Shown one piece after another: positions 1 through 9,599 of a stretch of 64,000 bases of DNA. The stretch spans positions 727,168-791,167 of the forward strand of contig CAWJEJ010000004.1 in the NCBI GenBank assembly GCA_963841855.1, written 5' to 3'. Position numbers and translations under genes: made by a program. The stretch is from CAXBBB01 sp963841855. Lineage in GTDB: Bacteria; Bacteroidota; Rhodothermia; Rhodothermales; BA12. The notes under the pieces were generated by a model. The model searched no databases and was not told the origin of the DNA. It worked only from the letters and a program-made list of their open reading frames with translations. How positions within the stretch are numbered: position 1 is the first letter of the stretch; each line of letters starts with the position of its first letter.

Positions 1-406
1 TAAGAACAAATATAATTCCTTCAAACCGCTGAACAACATGATCATGTGAGATGAAAAAATACAACAATAACGAACTACCCATTGCCATTGGCCAGTCTAT
101 TTTTATACTATTTTCATGCACTAAAATAGGGTAAAACAGTGCTGTAGCACCTAAAACCAATGTTAAGTTACAGACATTGGAACCAATTATATTACCCATC
201 GAAATATCTGGAGAACCACCTAAAGCGGCTTGTAAACTTACTAATAACTCGGGTGCTGAAGTCCCAAATGCGACAACGGTTAATCCTACTACTAATGGTG
301 AAATTTGTATGCTATATGCTAAATTCGAAGCTCCTCGGACCAAAAAGTCTCCGCCTATCACTAGAAGTACTAGACCAAGTATTAACAGACCGATTTCTAT
401 CCACAT
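1..406 (-). CDS. CaCA-family calcium/sodium antiporter, N-terminal part (cut by window edge)
   Basis: The minus strand reads from an ATG at 406 to the window edge without a stop, about 135 codons. The product is very hydrophobic. It carries the hallmarks of the first alpha-repeat of the YrbG-like Ca2+/Na+ (or K+) exchangers: VVAFGTSAPELLVS at roughly residues 42-55 and GNIIGSNVCN about 15 residues later. The conserved acidic residue in the SAPE motif is an ion ligand in this family. The protein would sit in the inner membrane and exchange calcium or another cation against sodium or protons. The second alpha-repeat lies outside the window. Family assignment is firm from the motifs; the ion exchanged is not visible. 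Confidence 0.78.
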   Translation of the reverse strand, partial: MWIEIGLLILGLVLLVIGGDFLVRGASNLAYSIQISPLVVGLTVVAFGTSAPELLVSLQAALGGSPDISMGNIIGSNVCNLTLVLGATALFYPILVHENSIKIDWPMAMGSSLLLYFFISHDHVVQRFEGIIFVL

Positions 407-453
407 ATTCTCTCCAATTCTAAAAACCTATAGCTGTAAAGGACTCTAGCAAG

Positions 454-1388
454 TTATTTAGTTAATATAAAACCTTTCATTTTTTTGAAAAATTTCAATA
501 AAACTGGTAACCTACTAGCTTTTAAAGATATGTATTTTTTTTCTTTACCTCCTAAGCTTTCATAAAATTTTGCAACCCCTGGAATCATACTTCCTTCGAA
601 ATCTAAAACCGTTTTGCCATCACTATTCTGCCGAATTAGATAATCCATCAGTAGTGTCATACTACCATTTTTTTGCCCTTCTTCGTTAGAAGTTCCAAGC
701 AAAAAAATCACTCGATTATTGCATATAAGAAACAATCCTACTGCACAAACTTTATGAAGCAAATTGTACGCAAAAATTAATTTAACGGCTGATTTTTTAC
801 TCCCTCAAAAAAAATACGTAGTAACAAACTACCCAAGTTACCACTCAAACCATTGATAGACAACCCTTTTTCTCGCATGAAAAAATCAATAAAAAAATCG
901 ATTATCGGTTTCTTTTATATAAACACCTTTACTATCCGCTTTTTTTAAATCTCTTTTTCTATTCGAATTATAGTTTGAATAAGTGTTTTCATATTCAGAA
1001 CTCAATTGCATCTCATAATTATTCCTCTCAGTTACTGCAAAATTATTATGATCAATACATTTGAACTGTTCAACGAAATTTCAACCAACAAATATTTCTT
1101 TCTGATTAATTCTAAAAAAAGATTTAAATCTACTTTCTCTGTATAAAAAAGACCCAATTGCTGGCAAAACAGTGGTTGGGTCAAGTACTTAATTCCTAAT
1201 TTCGACTTCTCAGTTAAAGGAAAAATCGCTGTGTATCTATTGTTCGTCATAATAACATAAGCATTCCAATTGGGTGAAACAATATCTAAATACCATGACT
1301 CTGCATATACAATTGGGTATTGCGATTCTTTAATACACGCATCCCATTTCTGTTTATCAATTTCTTTATGTCGGAGAAAAGTGATCAT
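454..1388 (-). CDS. FemAB/GNAT-like acyltransferase, frameshifted
   Basis: Two minus-strand fragments fit one gene of about 310 codons. The N-terminal part (1032-1388) begins MITFLRHKEIDKQKWD and continues with the YAESWYLDIVSPNW region usual at the start of Bacteroidota FemAB-like proteins. The C-terminal part (454-762) holds the GNAT-type end with DFEGSMIPGVAKFYESLGG. The 270 bp between them are broken by frame changes. Relatives transfer aminoacyl or acyl groups, for example in peptidoglycan cross-bridge or cell-envelope synthesis; the substrate cannot be read here. It lies convergent with nothing and diverges from the RemB-like gene downstream. Sequencing error is as likely as real decay. 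Confidence 0.6.
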
Positions 1389-1473
1389 TTAGTTCATCTT
1401 CATTTTTACAAAACCCTTATTTGTACGATTATCTTTTAGAGATTACTCTTATCTTCACCCAAAATTTGAGTCA

Positions 1474-3164
1474 ATGTTAAATAAAATACTTCTTTTTACC
1501 TTACTCTTTGCATCCGTTAGCTTATTTGCACAAAGCAATTATGCACAATTAAACGCTGATTATTATCATTTAGTTGATCGATATCAACTATTTAGTGACA
1601 CAGGGTTTTCTGAATTGCACACTTCTTTCAAACCCTACCGACAAAACTTAATTGCCCAAACGCTACCTCCTTTAGACTCTAATTCCAGCAAAGCGGATCG
1701 TTTTAATTATACTTATTTACAAACAGAAAACAGATTTTATCTCTCCGATAGTATTGCAACTTCTAAAAAAGCATTTTTAAACACCTTTTATCATTATAAA
1801 AACGATGCTTATTCTGTTTCAACGGAGAGTTTCAAGTTAAGCATCAACCCTATGTTATATGTGGGAGCAGGAAAAGAGCGAGGCAATGAAAGCAACTTAT
1901 TCATCAATAGCCGAGGTCTTGAAATTGATGGATTAATTGATAACAAAGTAGGTTTTTATGCCAGCCTTATTGAAAACCAAGCTAACTTCCCTAGTTATGC
2001 CGTGGCACGAACCTATGGTTATGGCGCTGTTCCTGGTGAAAATTTTTGGAAAGGATTTAAGGAAAACGGGGTAGATTTTTTTACTGCAAAAGGTTATGTT
2101 AGCGTTAATGCGACAAAACATATCGGTGTACAGTTTGGCTACGACAAAAACTTTATTGGAAATGGTTATCGATCGTTAATTTTATCTGACTATTCAGGCA
2201 ACCATACTTTTTTGAAATTAAACACCAAAATCTGGAAATTTCAATACACGAATTTATTTGCGGAGTTAAATGCGGACATCATTAGTGATCGTTTTAATGT
2301 TCCATCTGGAAATGTAGTTTACCCAAAAAATTTATGGCGCTTCACCATCTGAGTCTTAACATTGGGAAACGCTTAAACATTGGAGTGTTTGAGTCTGTGA
2401 TTTATGGTAGAGACAACAACTCTTTCGACTTAAATTACATGAACCCTGTTATTTTCTATCGTGCAATAGAAGGAAACCTCGGTAGTGATGGCAATGTAAT
2501 TGTTGGAACAGACTGGAATTGGAATGCTACGAAAGGCGTTTCTGTTTACGGACAAATCATTATTGATGAATTTCGCCTTGATCGATTTAAAAATCGAGAT
2601 GGATGGTGGGGTGAAAAATATGGTGTTCAAGTTGGGGCAAAATACATTGATGTAGCGGGTATTAAAAACTTAGATATTCAAGGAGAAATCAACTTTGTAA
2701 GGCCTTACACTTACACTCATCGAATTAAGGAAACTAGCTACTCTCACTATAACCAGCCTTTAGCACACCCATATGGAGCAAACTTTAGAGAAATAGTGGG
2801 AATTACTCGTTACCAACCTTTACCGCGTTTAAGTTTAACAGGTAAAATGATTTTAGCACAACAAGGACTAGATGTTGTCAATGGCAACATTGATTATTCA
2901 GGACGGAGGAATTGGGGAGGCAACATTCTTTTACCAAACACGTCAAGAGAACAAGAAACAGGCAACACTATAGCGCAAGGTGTTCGATCAAATTTGTTCA
3001 TGATGGACTTTTTAGCATCTTACCAACTCAAGCATAATTTATTTGTAGATTTACAGTTTGTTATGCGCGATGAAAAAGTGGAAATAGCTTCTTTATCAAA
3101 CAAATCGACCTATTCCATGCTTTCTTTGCGATGGAATATGCCAACAAGAACGCATAACTATTAA
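1474..3164 (+). CDS. Wzi/RemB-like outer-membrane beta-barrel protein, one frameshift
   Basis: A signal peptide (MLNKILLFTLLFASVSLFAQ) precedes a roughly 560-residue protein rich in aromatic and polar alternation typical of beta-barrels. Size and the phrases NSRGLEIDGLIDNKVGFYAS and YPKKFMALHHLSLNIG recall the capsule-assembly Wzi family, to which flavobacterial gliding protein RemB belongs. The frame changes near 2325-2350: adding one A to the six-A run in the PKN codons restores YPKKFMALHH, joining 1474-2352 to 2334-3164. This is therefore probably a homopolymer error and not a real lesion. Cell-surface location is inferred. Exact role (capsule anchoring versus adhesion/gliding) is open. 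Confidence 0.62.
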
Positions 3165-3192
3165 AAAACACCTAAATTGCGTGCCGTTACGC

Positions 3193-5028
3193 ATGAAAAA
3201 AAGCACTTACTTTAGAATTTTACTTTTTGCTAAACCCTTTGGAAACATTGTTCCTGGTTATGTGATTTATACACTTTTATCAATCGTGTTTAATATCACT
3301 AGTTTTTCTTTTGTGATGCCGATTCTTCAGGTATTATTTGAAAAAACGAAAACAGAGATTAAAGTTGTTCAATTACCAGAGTTCCAAGTCTCTATTGCTT
3401 ACTTCAAGCAATTGTTCCATTACATTCAATATTATTTAACAGCTGAAAGCGACCCAAAAACTATTTTAGCAAGAATCTGTATTATTTTAATGGTGTCAGT
3501 GCTGTTTTCCAATATTTTTAATTACCTATCACTACGCTACCTTGGGTTAGTACGTGCCCGTGTGGTTCGAAACATGCGTAAGAAAGTCTATGAAAAAATT
3601 GTAGCCTTACCCATTGGTTTTTTTAGCAATGAGAAAAAAGGTAACATTCTTTCGCGTATTACAAACGATGTACAAGAAGTAGAAAACTCGGTTATCAGTT
3701 CGTTTAATATCTGGTTTAAAGATCCAATCACTATTGTTATTTTATTTTCTCTTTTATTTTACATTTCTGTTAACCTCACCATTTTCACCATTATAGTATT
3801 GCCTATTTCAGGTTTAGTAATTGGTGAAATCACAAAACGATTGAAAAAAGTATCAGTAAAAGGACAAGATGCATTAGGTAAAATATTAGGCATTATTGAC
3901 GAAACACTTGTCGGTTTACGTATTGTAAAGGCATTTAATGCCGAGGGTTACATTAAAGGAAAATTTAATAAACACAATCAAGCATACTACGACAATGTGC
4001 TGTCGATGGAAAACAAAAAACGATTATCTTCCCCAGTTTCACAGGTATTAGGGGTAGGGGTGGTTGCAGGCACCATTTATTACGGAGGTGTTTTGGTGTT
4101 AAGTAACGACCCTTCTTTGGCTATTGCGCCATCAGAGTTTTTCTATTACATCTTATTATTAGCCCAAGTTTTAGGCCCACTAAAATCTATTGCTAATGCG
4201 CTAAGTACTATCCAACGTGGGCTTGCAAGTGGCGACCGTGTTTTTGAGTTGATGGATAGCGTGAACGAAATTACTGACAAAGCTGGAGCTAAGACTATCA
4301 AGAAATTTGAATCAGGAATAACCTTTGAAAATCTTCATTTTAAATATGAAACCGAAGATGTCTTGAAAGGAATCAACCTTACATTTGAGAAGGGAAAAAC
4401 AATCGCTTTAGTGGGTCCCTCAGGTGGTGGGAAATCTACCATGATTGATTTAATTCCTCGTTTTTATGATCCAAGTGCAGGAACAATCACCATTGATGGG
4501 ATAGATTTAAAAGACTTGGAAGTCAACTCCATTAGGGATTTAATGGGTGTGGTAACTCAAGAATCTATTTTGTTTAACGACACCATAGCCAACAATATCG
4601 CTTTTGGAATTGATGCTACCGAAGAGGCGATTGTGCAGGCCGCAAAGGCAGCTAACGCCCATGACTTTATTTTGGGTACAGAAGACGGATACAATACTGA
4701 AATTGGCGATAGAGGGTTAAAATTATCTGGTGGTCAGCGGCAGCGAATTACTATTGCTCGCGCCATATTAAAAAACCCTCCTATTTTATTGTTAGACGAG
4801 GCAACTTCAGCATTGGATTCTGAATCAGAACACTTGGTACAAGAAGCGCTGAATAACTTGATGAAAAACCGAACAAGTATTATCATTGCCCATCGGTTGA
4901 GCACCATTCAAAATGCCGACTTAATTGTTGTGATAAAAGCCGGAGAAATAGTGGAGAAGGGAACACACCAAACACTTTTAAGTGAAAATGGTTTGTATAG
5001 TAAATTAAGTGAAATGCAATCTGCATAA
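3193..5028 (+). CDS. ABC exporter, fused permease-ATPase (MsbA-like)
   Basis: About 611 residues, one half-transporter. An N-terminal domain of about six membrane helices (residues 1-320, including the GFFSNEKKGNILSRITNDV intracellular loop) is followed by a complete nucleotide-binding domain: Walker A GPSGGGKST near residue 408, Q-loop near VTQES, signature LSGGQRQR near 510, Walker B ILLLDEATSALDSE near 533, H-loop IIIAHRLST near 565. Homodimers of this family flip lipid A-core or other lipids across the inner membrane. A GTG 12 bp upstream is an alternative start; I prefer the ATG followed by Lys-Lys. The gene overlaps gmhA by one base (TAATG), suggesting coupled translation and a role in lipopolysaccharide export. 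Confidence 0.88.
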   Translation: MKKSTYFRILLFAKPFGNIVPGYVIYTLLSIVFNITSFSFVMPILQVLFEKTKTEIKVVQLPEFQVSIAYFKQLFHYIQYYLTAESDPKTILARICIILMVSVLFSNIFNYLSLRYLGLVRARVVRNMRKKVYEKIVALPIGFFSNEKKGNILSRITNDVQEVENSVISSFNIWFKDPITIVILFSLLFYISVNLTIFTIIVLPISGLVIGEITKRLKKVSVKGQDALGKILGIIDETLVGLRIVKAFNAEGYIKGKFNKHNQAYYDNVLSMENKKRLSSPVSQVLGVGVVAGTIYYGGVLVLSNDPSLAIAPSEFFYYILLLAQVLGPLKSIANALSTIQRGLASGDRVFELMDSVNEITDKAGAKTIKKFESGITFENLHFKYETEDVLKGINLTFEKGKTIALVGPSGGGKSTMIDLIPRFYDPSAGTITIDGIDLKDLEVNSIRDLMGVVTQESILFNDTIANNIAFGIDATEEAIVQAAKAANAHDFILGTEDGYNTEIGDRGLKLSGGQRQRITIARAILKNPPILLLDEATSALDSESEHLVQEALNNLMKNRTSIIIAHRLSTIQNADLIVVIKAGEIVEKGTHQTLLSENGLYSKLSEMQSA

Positions 5029-5612
5029 TGAGTATGGGAAAAGAATTAATACTTCAGGAATTAAAAGAAGCAGCAGCCGTTTTAGAAAAATTCATTGCTG
5101 ATGAAGCAAATATTGAGGCCATTGACAAAGCCTCTGATTTAATAGTGGAAGCTATAAAAGATGGAGGAAAAGTATTTTCTTGTGGCAATGGTGGCTCCAA
5201 TTGTGATGCCATGCATTTTGCTGAAGAAATGACGGGTCGTTTTCGTCACGATAGAGAACCTCTTCCTGCTATTGCCATAGCTGATTCTGCACACATCACA
5301 TGTACGGCTAACGACTTTGGTTTTGACCGTATTTACTCACGGTATATCCGGACTTTAGGAAAAAAAGAAGATGTATTGTTAGCAATTAGTACCAGCGGTA
5401 ATTCAGAGAATATTATTATCGCAGCAGAAACTGCCAAACAAAAAGGCATGATGGTCATTGCCTTAACTGGAAAAAACGGTGGTAAATTAGCTGAGTTTGC
5501 TGATGTAGAAATCCGTGTTCCACATGATGGATTTTCAGATCGCATTCAAGAAATTCATATTAAGATTATTCACACACTGATCCTTTTGATTGAACAAAAA
5601 ATAGAAGAATAG
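5028..5612 (+). CDS. gmhA: Sedoheptulose 7-phosphate isomerase (phosphoheptose isomerase)
   Basis: A 194-residue SIS-domain protein, the usual length of GmhA. It shows the SCGNGGSNCDAMHFAEE segment near residues 52-68, the TGR loop, the ISTSGNSENI phosphate-binding loop near 122-131 and the EIHIKIIHTLI helix near the C-terminus; the Glu in FAEE and the His in EIHI match the known catalytic pair. The enzyme converts sedoheptulose 7-phosphate to glycero-manno-heptose 7-phosphate, the first step of heptose synthesis for the lipopolysaccharide inner core. Overlap with the preceding MsbA-like exporter ties the two to one envelope transcript. Confidence 0.92.
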   Translation: MSMGKELILQELKEAAAVLEKFIADEANIEAIDKASDLIVEAIKDGGKVFSCGNGGSNCDAMHFAEEMTGRFRHDREPLPAIAIADSAHITCTANDFGFDRIYSRYIRTLGKKEDVLLAISTSGNSENIIIAAETAKQKGMMVIALTGKNGGKLAEFADVEIRVPHDGFSDRIQEIHIKIIHTLILLIEQKIEE

Positions 5613-5631
5613 GTTATAACAATGTTATAAC
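5613..5631. promoter_or_regulatory. Candidate MazE operator (repeated palindrome)
   Basis: The 8-bp palindrome GTTATAAC occurs twice with a 3-bp spacer, 20 bp before the mazE start. Repeated palindromes upstream of mazEF operons are typical autoregulatory operators bound by the antitoxin or its complex. The role here is inferred from position. Confidence 0.45.
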
Positions 5632-5650
5632 TTTTTCGTAACTTGATACT

Positions 5651-5935
5651 ATGGAAACTACCTTGAAAAATATTGGGAATAGTAAAGGAATCATTTTACC
5701 AAAAAGATTAATTACGAAATATCAACTCACTGAACTGGTTGCCATTGAGGAAACAGAGGACGGTATTTTGATAAAACCCATTTCTAGCTCTTTCAAGAAC
5801 AAATTAGAAACTCTTCAAAAAAACAAAATCAAGCTGTACTCTAAAATGGCTTCTGAAGCAAACGTAGCGGAAGAACAACACTACTACGCCAACTCAGACT
5901 TATCAGATGCTGACTTAGACCTGATTGAAGAATGA
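5651..5935 (+). CDS. mazE: MazE/AbrB-type antitoxin
   Basis: The 94-residue product starts with a swapped-hairpin AbrB DNA-binding domain: LKNIGNSKGIILPKRLI followed by a short beta-rich stretch ending ILIKPI near residue 45. The C-terminal half is acidic and probably disordered (DLSDADLDLIEE), the part that in MazE proteins wraps around and blocks the toxin. Its stop overlaps the start of the MazF gene by 4 bp. It should repress its own operon through the palindromes just upstream. Identification rests on domain plus neighbour and is solid. Confidence 0.82.
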   Translation: METTLKNIGNSKGIILPKRLITKYQLTELVAIEETEDGILIKPISSSFKNKLETLQKNKIKLYSKMASEANVAEEQHYYANSDLSDADLDLIEE

Positions 5936-6267
5936 AACAAGGAGAAATTTGGTTAGTGAATTTTGATTCACAAGTAGGGCAAGAGATAACAAAAAAAAGA
6001 CCTGCAATTGTTGTAAATAATAACTCAATTAGGATTTTACAACTGAAAGTTGTGGTACCAATTACAGATGGCAGCCGAACAGCACGCGAGTGGCATGTAT
6101 CCTTAGACCCCACAAAAATGAATGGTTTAATGAAAAAAAGTTTGGCTGATTGTTTCCAAATCAAGTCACTATCCAACGAACGGTTTATTGAAAAAATTGG
6201 TCAATTAACTCAAGATGAATTGGATGATGTAAAAATTGGGTTAATAAAAGTTTTAGATTTAGTTTAG
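5932..6267 (+). CDS. mazF: MazF/PemK-type endoribonuclease toxin
   Basis: A 111-residue PemK-fold protein, the usual MazF length. It begins KQGEIWLVNFDSQVGQEI and continues KKRPAIVVNN, the family's conserved first strands with the catalytic Arg in KKRPAIVV. The central hydrophobic strand LKVVVPITD and the following SLADCFQIKSL match the MazF core. MazF toxins cut mRNA at short sequence motifs unless bound by MazE. Here the toxin follows its antitoxin with translational overlap. It appears intact. Confidence 0.86.
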   Translation: MKQGEIWLVNFDSQVGQEITKKRPAIVVNNNSIRILQLKVVVPITDGSRTAREWHVSLDPTKMNGLMKKSLADCFQIKSLSNERFIEKIGQLTQDELDDVKIGLIKVLDLV

Positions 6268-6308
6268 ACTTTTATTCATTACTGTTTCACATTTTAAAAT
6301 AGCTTCAA

Positions 6309-7847
6309 ATGCTTGCAAAAACCTATGGCGGTTCAGTTTACGGTGTAGATGCTTCTATTATCACTGTAGAAACCAACGTGACCCAAGGAACCAAATTTTA
6401 TATGGTTGGTCTTCCTGACAATGCGGTAAAAGAAAGTGAACAACGCGTAGAATCAGCTATTAAGCATTACGGTTATTCATTCCCACGACAAAAAGTAATT
6501 GTTAACCTCGCTCCTGCCGATGTTCGCAAAGAAGGATCATCATACGATTTACCTCTGGCACTTGAGTGTTCTCAAAGCCTCAGGACAAATTACTGCGGAT
6601 GAGTTGGACAAATACATCATTATGGGTGAATTGTCTCTGGATGGTGAATTGCGCCACATAAAAGGGGTATTGCCTATTGCTATAAAAGCTCGAAAAGAAG
6701 GGTTTAAAGGATTTATACTACCCAAACAAAATGCTTCCGAAGCAGCTATCGTTAATGATTTAGAAATTATAGGTGTTGATACACTAGAGGAAGCCATCGA
6801 CCATTTATCAGGCGTTAAACTTATTAAACCAACTGTTAAAGACACACGTGAAATTTTCCAACACGATGCGCATGCTTTCAGCGTTGACTTCTCTGATGTG
6901 CAAGGACAAGAATCTGTTAAACGTGCATTAGAAGTTTCCGCAGCTGGTGGCCATAACGTGATTATGGTTGGCCCTCCGGGGTCAGGAAAAACGATGTTAG
7001 CACGTAGAATTTCAACCATTCTCCCTCCGATGACTTTACATGAAGCCTTGGAGTCAACAAAAATCCATTCTGTAGCAGGAAAATTAGGAGAAGGCACCTC
7101 ATTAGTGGCACAACGACCATTTTGTTCACCACACCACACCTCTTCTGACGTAGCTTTAGTAGGTGGTGGAAACATTCCCCAGCCAGGGCAAATCTCATTA
7201 GCACATAATGGCATCTTGTTTTTAGATGAATTACCAGAATTCAAACGTACCGTGTTGGAAGTCTTACGCCAACCTTTAGAGGATAAAGTAGTGACTATTT
7301 CACGTGCAAAAGCTACGGTACAATTTCCTGCAAATTTTATGTTAGTGGCAAGTATGAATCCTAGCCCTTCGGGTGAGTTTTATTCAGCTGATGGTTCTCA
7401 CCCTGATAGCCCAGCGGCAGTACAAAAATATTTAGGTAAAATCTCTGGACCATTGCTCGACCGCATCGACATTCATGTCGAAGTGAATCCTGTTTCGTTT
7501 GAAAAAATGACTGGTGATCAGAAAGATGGAGTCGAGTGAAGACATTCGAAAACGCGTGATTGCCGCACGCGAACGACAAATCGAACGATTCAAAGACACA
7601 GACATTTACTCCAACGCCATGATGAGCTGCACCCATGGTGAAAGAATATTGTAAAATTAACGCAGCAGGAAAAGCATTGCTAAAAACTGCGATGGAACGC
7701 TTAGGGTTATCGTCTCGAGCTTACGACCGTATTTTAAAAGTTTCACGTACAATTGCTGATTTATCAGACAAAGACGATATCTTAGTAGAACATTTAGCTG
7801 AAGCCATTCAATATAGAAGTTTGGATCGCGGTGGTTGGTTGGGGTAA
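6309..7847 (+). CDS. comM: YifB/ComM-like Mg-chelatase-type AAA+ ATPase, frameshifted
   Basis: Three fragments add up to the usual length of about 510 residues. They show the N-terminal Lon-like segment (AKTYGGSVYGVDASIITVE), the ITADELDKYIIMGELSLDGELR part, Walker A GPPGSGKTMLARR, the CSPHHTSSDVALVGGG loop, Walker B LFLDELPEF, and the C-terminal SSRAYDRILKVSRTIADL segment. Frame changes lie near 6560 (between LPLAL and SVLKASGQ) and between 7535 and 7640. In other bacteria ComM is a hexameric helicase that promotes branch migration when imported DNA recombines. The breaks are single-base and look like sequence errors. Confidence 0.85.
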
Positions 7848-7876
7848 ACTTAGCCGCATTAATTAACTATCTCCCA

Positions 7877-8897
7877 ATGAAAATTTTAAAAACACTTACG
7901 TTTCTAGTTCTTAGTTTAATCATTTTCCAAAACTGTTCGAAAGATCGTTTTGCTGACCAAGAAATAAAGGAGAACGTTGAAAATGATAGCACAGCAACGG
8001 ATACTATAATAATTGACAAAATCATTTTTCTCATCAGGAGAAACAGCCGCTTTGTTTGACAAACTAAAAAAAGAGCCTACGCTAAGCGAAATAAGTAGTT
8101 CTAGAAAACTTACCTTTTATAGGTCCAGAAGGCACAAAAGCATGGATTTATAGTGAAAATTTATTGGATGAAAATAACAATCCTGTCAGCTATCCTTATC
8201 AAATTGAAATCTTAGAATTATATTCCCCAAAAGATATGATTTTGTACAATGTACCTACCGTTTCTAATGGAGAGCCATTAGTTAGTGGTGGAGAGTTTAG
8301 AATTAGAGCTTATAAAGACGGTAAACGATTAAAAGCCAATCCGAACAGAACCATTTACATCGAAGTGCCAACAACTGACCCTGATCCCAACATGGTTTTA
8401 TTTCTCGGAACAGAAACTAGTACTACTGTAACGTGGACACAAACAGAACCTATTGTACTAATAAACCCAAACGATAGTATTACAAGGCGGAGGAGATACT
8501 GCGACGAACTAACTTTGTTTCTATAAAGAGAGATTCTTATGGCGTAAATACCAACCAACTTAACTGGATTAACTGTGATTATTTTTACAATAATACTGGA
8601 CCAAAAACAGCATTAACGTTCGTGTCAGGTGATACAACAAACCGATCGAAAATATTATGAAATACATCTATTTACCAGAATTAAACTCAATCATATCTGT
8701 TTATGGCTCTGCTTCAGAGAAATGTGGTAATTGGTTTGGAAGCAATTGTTGTGGCATTGGCTGCTGACACAAAAGGAAACCCTTACTTTTTCCTAGGTGA
8801 AAAATTTAATATCGTAGATAATCAACAGGTGGAAATAAACGTGGAAAAAGCTACCGATGAATCTATTAAGTTAGCGTTGGATGGATTGGGGTTTTAG
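7877..8897 (+). pseudogene. Putative lipoprotein of unknown function, several frameshifts
   Basis: Starts MKILKTLTFLVLSLII with a lipobox ending FQNC near residue 20, so a lipoprotein signal peptide. Reading through frame changes (near 8030, 8110, 8495, 8640 and 8720) gives one protein of about 340 residues. Recognisable pieces are KLTF.GPEGTKAWIYSEN, a central strand-rich part ending WTQTEPIVLINPNDSI, LNWINCDYFYNN, and GNPYFFLGEKFNIVD near the end. The WINCDYF motif occurs in surface lipoproteins of Bacteroidota whose function I do not know. Whether it is decayed or badly sequenced cannot be decided here. Confidence 0.5.
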
Positions 8898-8914
8898 GTT
8901 AAAACACCTAAGAA

Positions 8915-9346
8915 TTAATTTTCTCCCCCCAACGTTTTATCCTTACTCGTAGCCCCCCTAATTATAAACACAGTTCCAATACCTAACCCAATAAAACCAG
9001 GGAAATAGTTTGCCCGGAATGGCGAAGCGTCACTAGCAAAGCCTCCTCCGACCTTACTTGCAACAGCTTGATATAATAAATAGAGTAAACTTCCTGTAAC
9101 TACTGTTACACCAACGGGAATCAACGCATTACTACCTTTATTTTTGGTCATTGTATTCACATTCTTCATCGTAGGAATATTGTCAGTTTGTTTCATTAAG
9201 TTCTCCACCTCCTGAAAATCGGGTTGAGCAATCACAGTTGTTGAGTTAAAAACAAGGTGATTTGCCTGTTGAACCTTTAAATGTTGGCCCAAACAATACT
9301 GACCACTAAAAATTACAAATGTAATAAAAGAAAAAGCAACTTTCAT
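8915..9346 (-). CDS. Hypothetical secreted or membrane protein
   Basis: A 143-residue protein with an N-terminal signal peptide (MKVAFSFITFVIFSGQYCLG, cleavage probably soon after). The middle part is polar; two hydrophobic stretches follow, near residues 74-92 (LIPVGVTVVTGSLLYLLY) and 113-128 (FPGFIGLGIGTVFII). It could be a small inner-membrane protein with two helices. I do not recognise the family. It converges with the broken lipoprotein gene on the plus strand, with only 17 bp between them. Confidence 0.6.
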   Translation of the reverse strand: MKVAFSFITFVIFSGQYCLGQHLKVQQANHLVFNSTTVIAQPDFQEVENLMKQTDNIPTMKNVNTMTKNKGSNALIPVGVTVVTGSLLYLLYQAVASKVGGGFASDASPFRANYFPGFIGLGIGTVFIIRGATSKDKTLGGEN

Positions 9347-9599
9347 GCATGAGGGGTGATTATAGACTTATCAATTTAAACTTAGCTACAAGCGATTAGT
9401 TTTCCGATTTTTCAATAAAAAACGACAACAAAAATCAAACAAACCCGACAAAAGTTTAAAACCTTAAATCACAAGCCTTAGTTTTCTACCTTCTCCAATC
9501 ATCCCTTCAACTTTTCTTTCTCTTTGTTGAGATAAATTCATAGACTTGTAGCTTGGATAAAAAACTGTAATAATTGGGTCTATAGGACTTTTAATAACT

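Noticed and set aside
160..449. Plus-strand frames of 87-90 codons at the window start
   Set aside because: Shadows of the minus-strand antiporter, whose translation carries the family motifs GTSAPE and GNIIGSN.
2325..2352. Programmed frameshift in the RemB/Wzi-like gene
   Set aside because: The run of As could look slippery, but one missing base explains it, and the same kind of break is seen in many housekeeping genes of the window.
6549..7244. Minus-strand open frame of 231 codons
   Set aside because: Antisense to the ATPase core of comM; the plus strand shows Walker motifs and family-wide conservation.
9347..9599. Promoter or gene before the DUF2723 gene
   Set aside because: No frame of note; a TTG is present but no TANNTTTG at the right distance.
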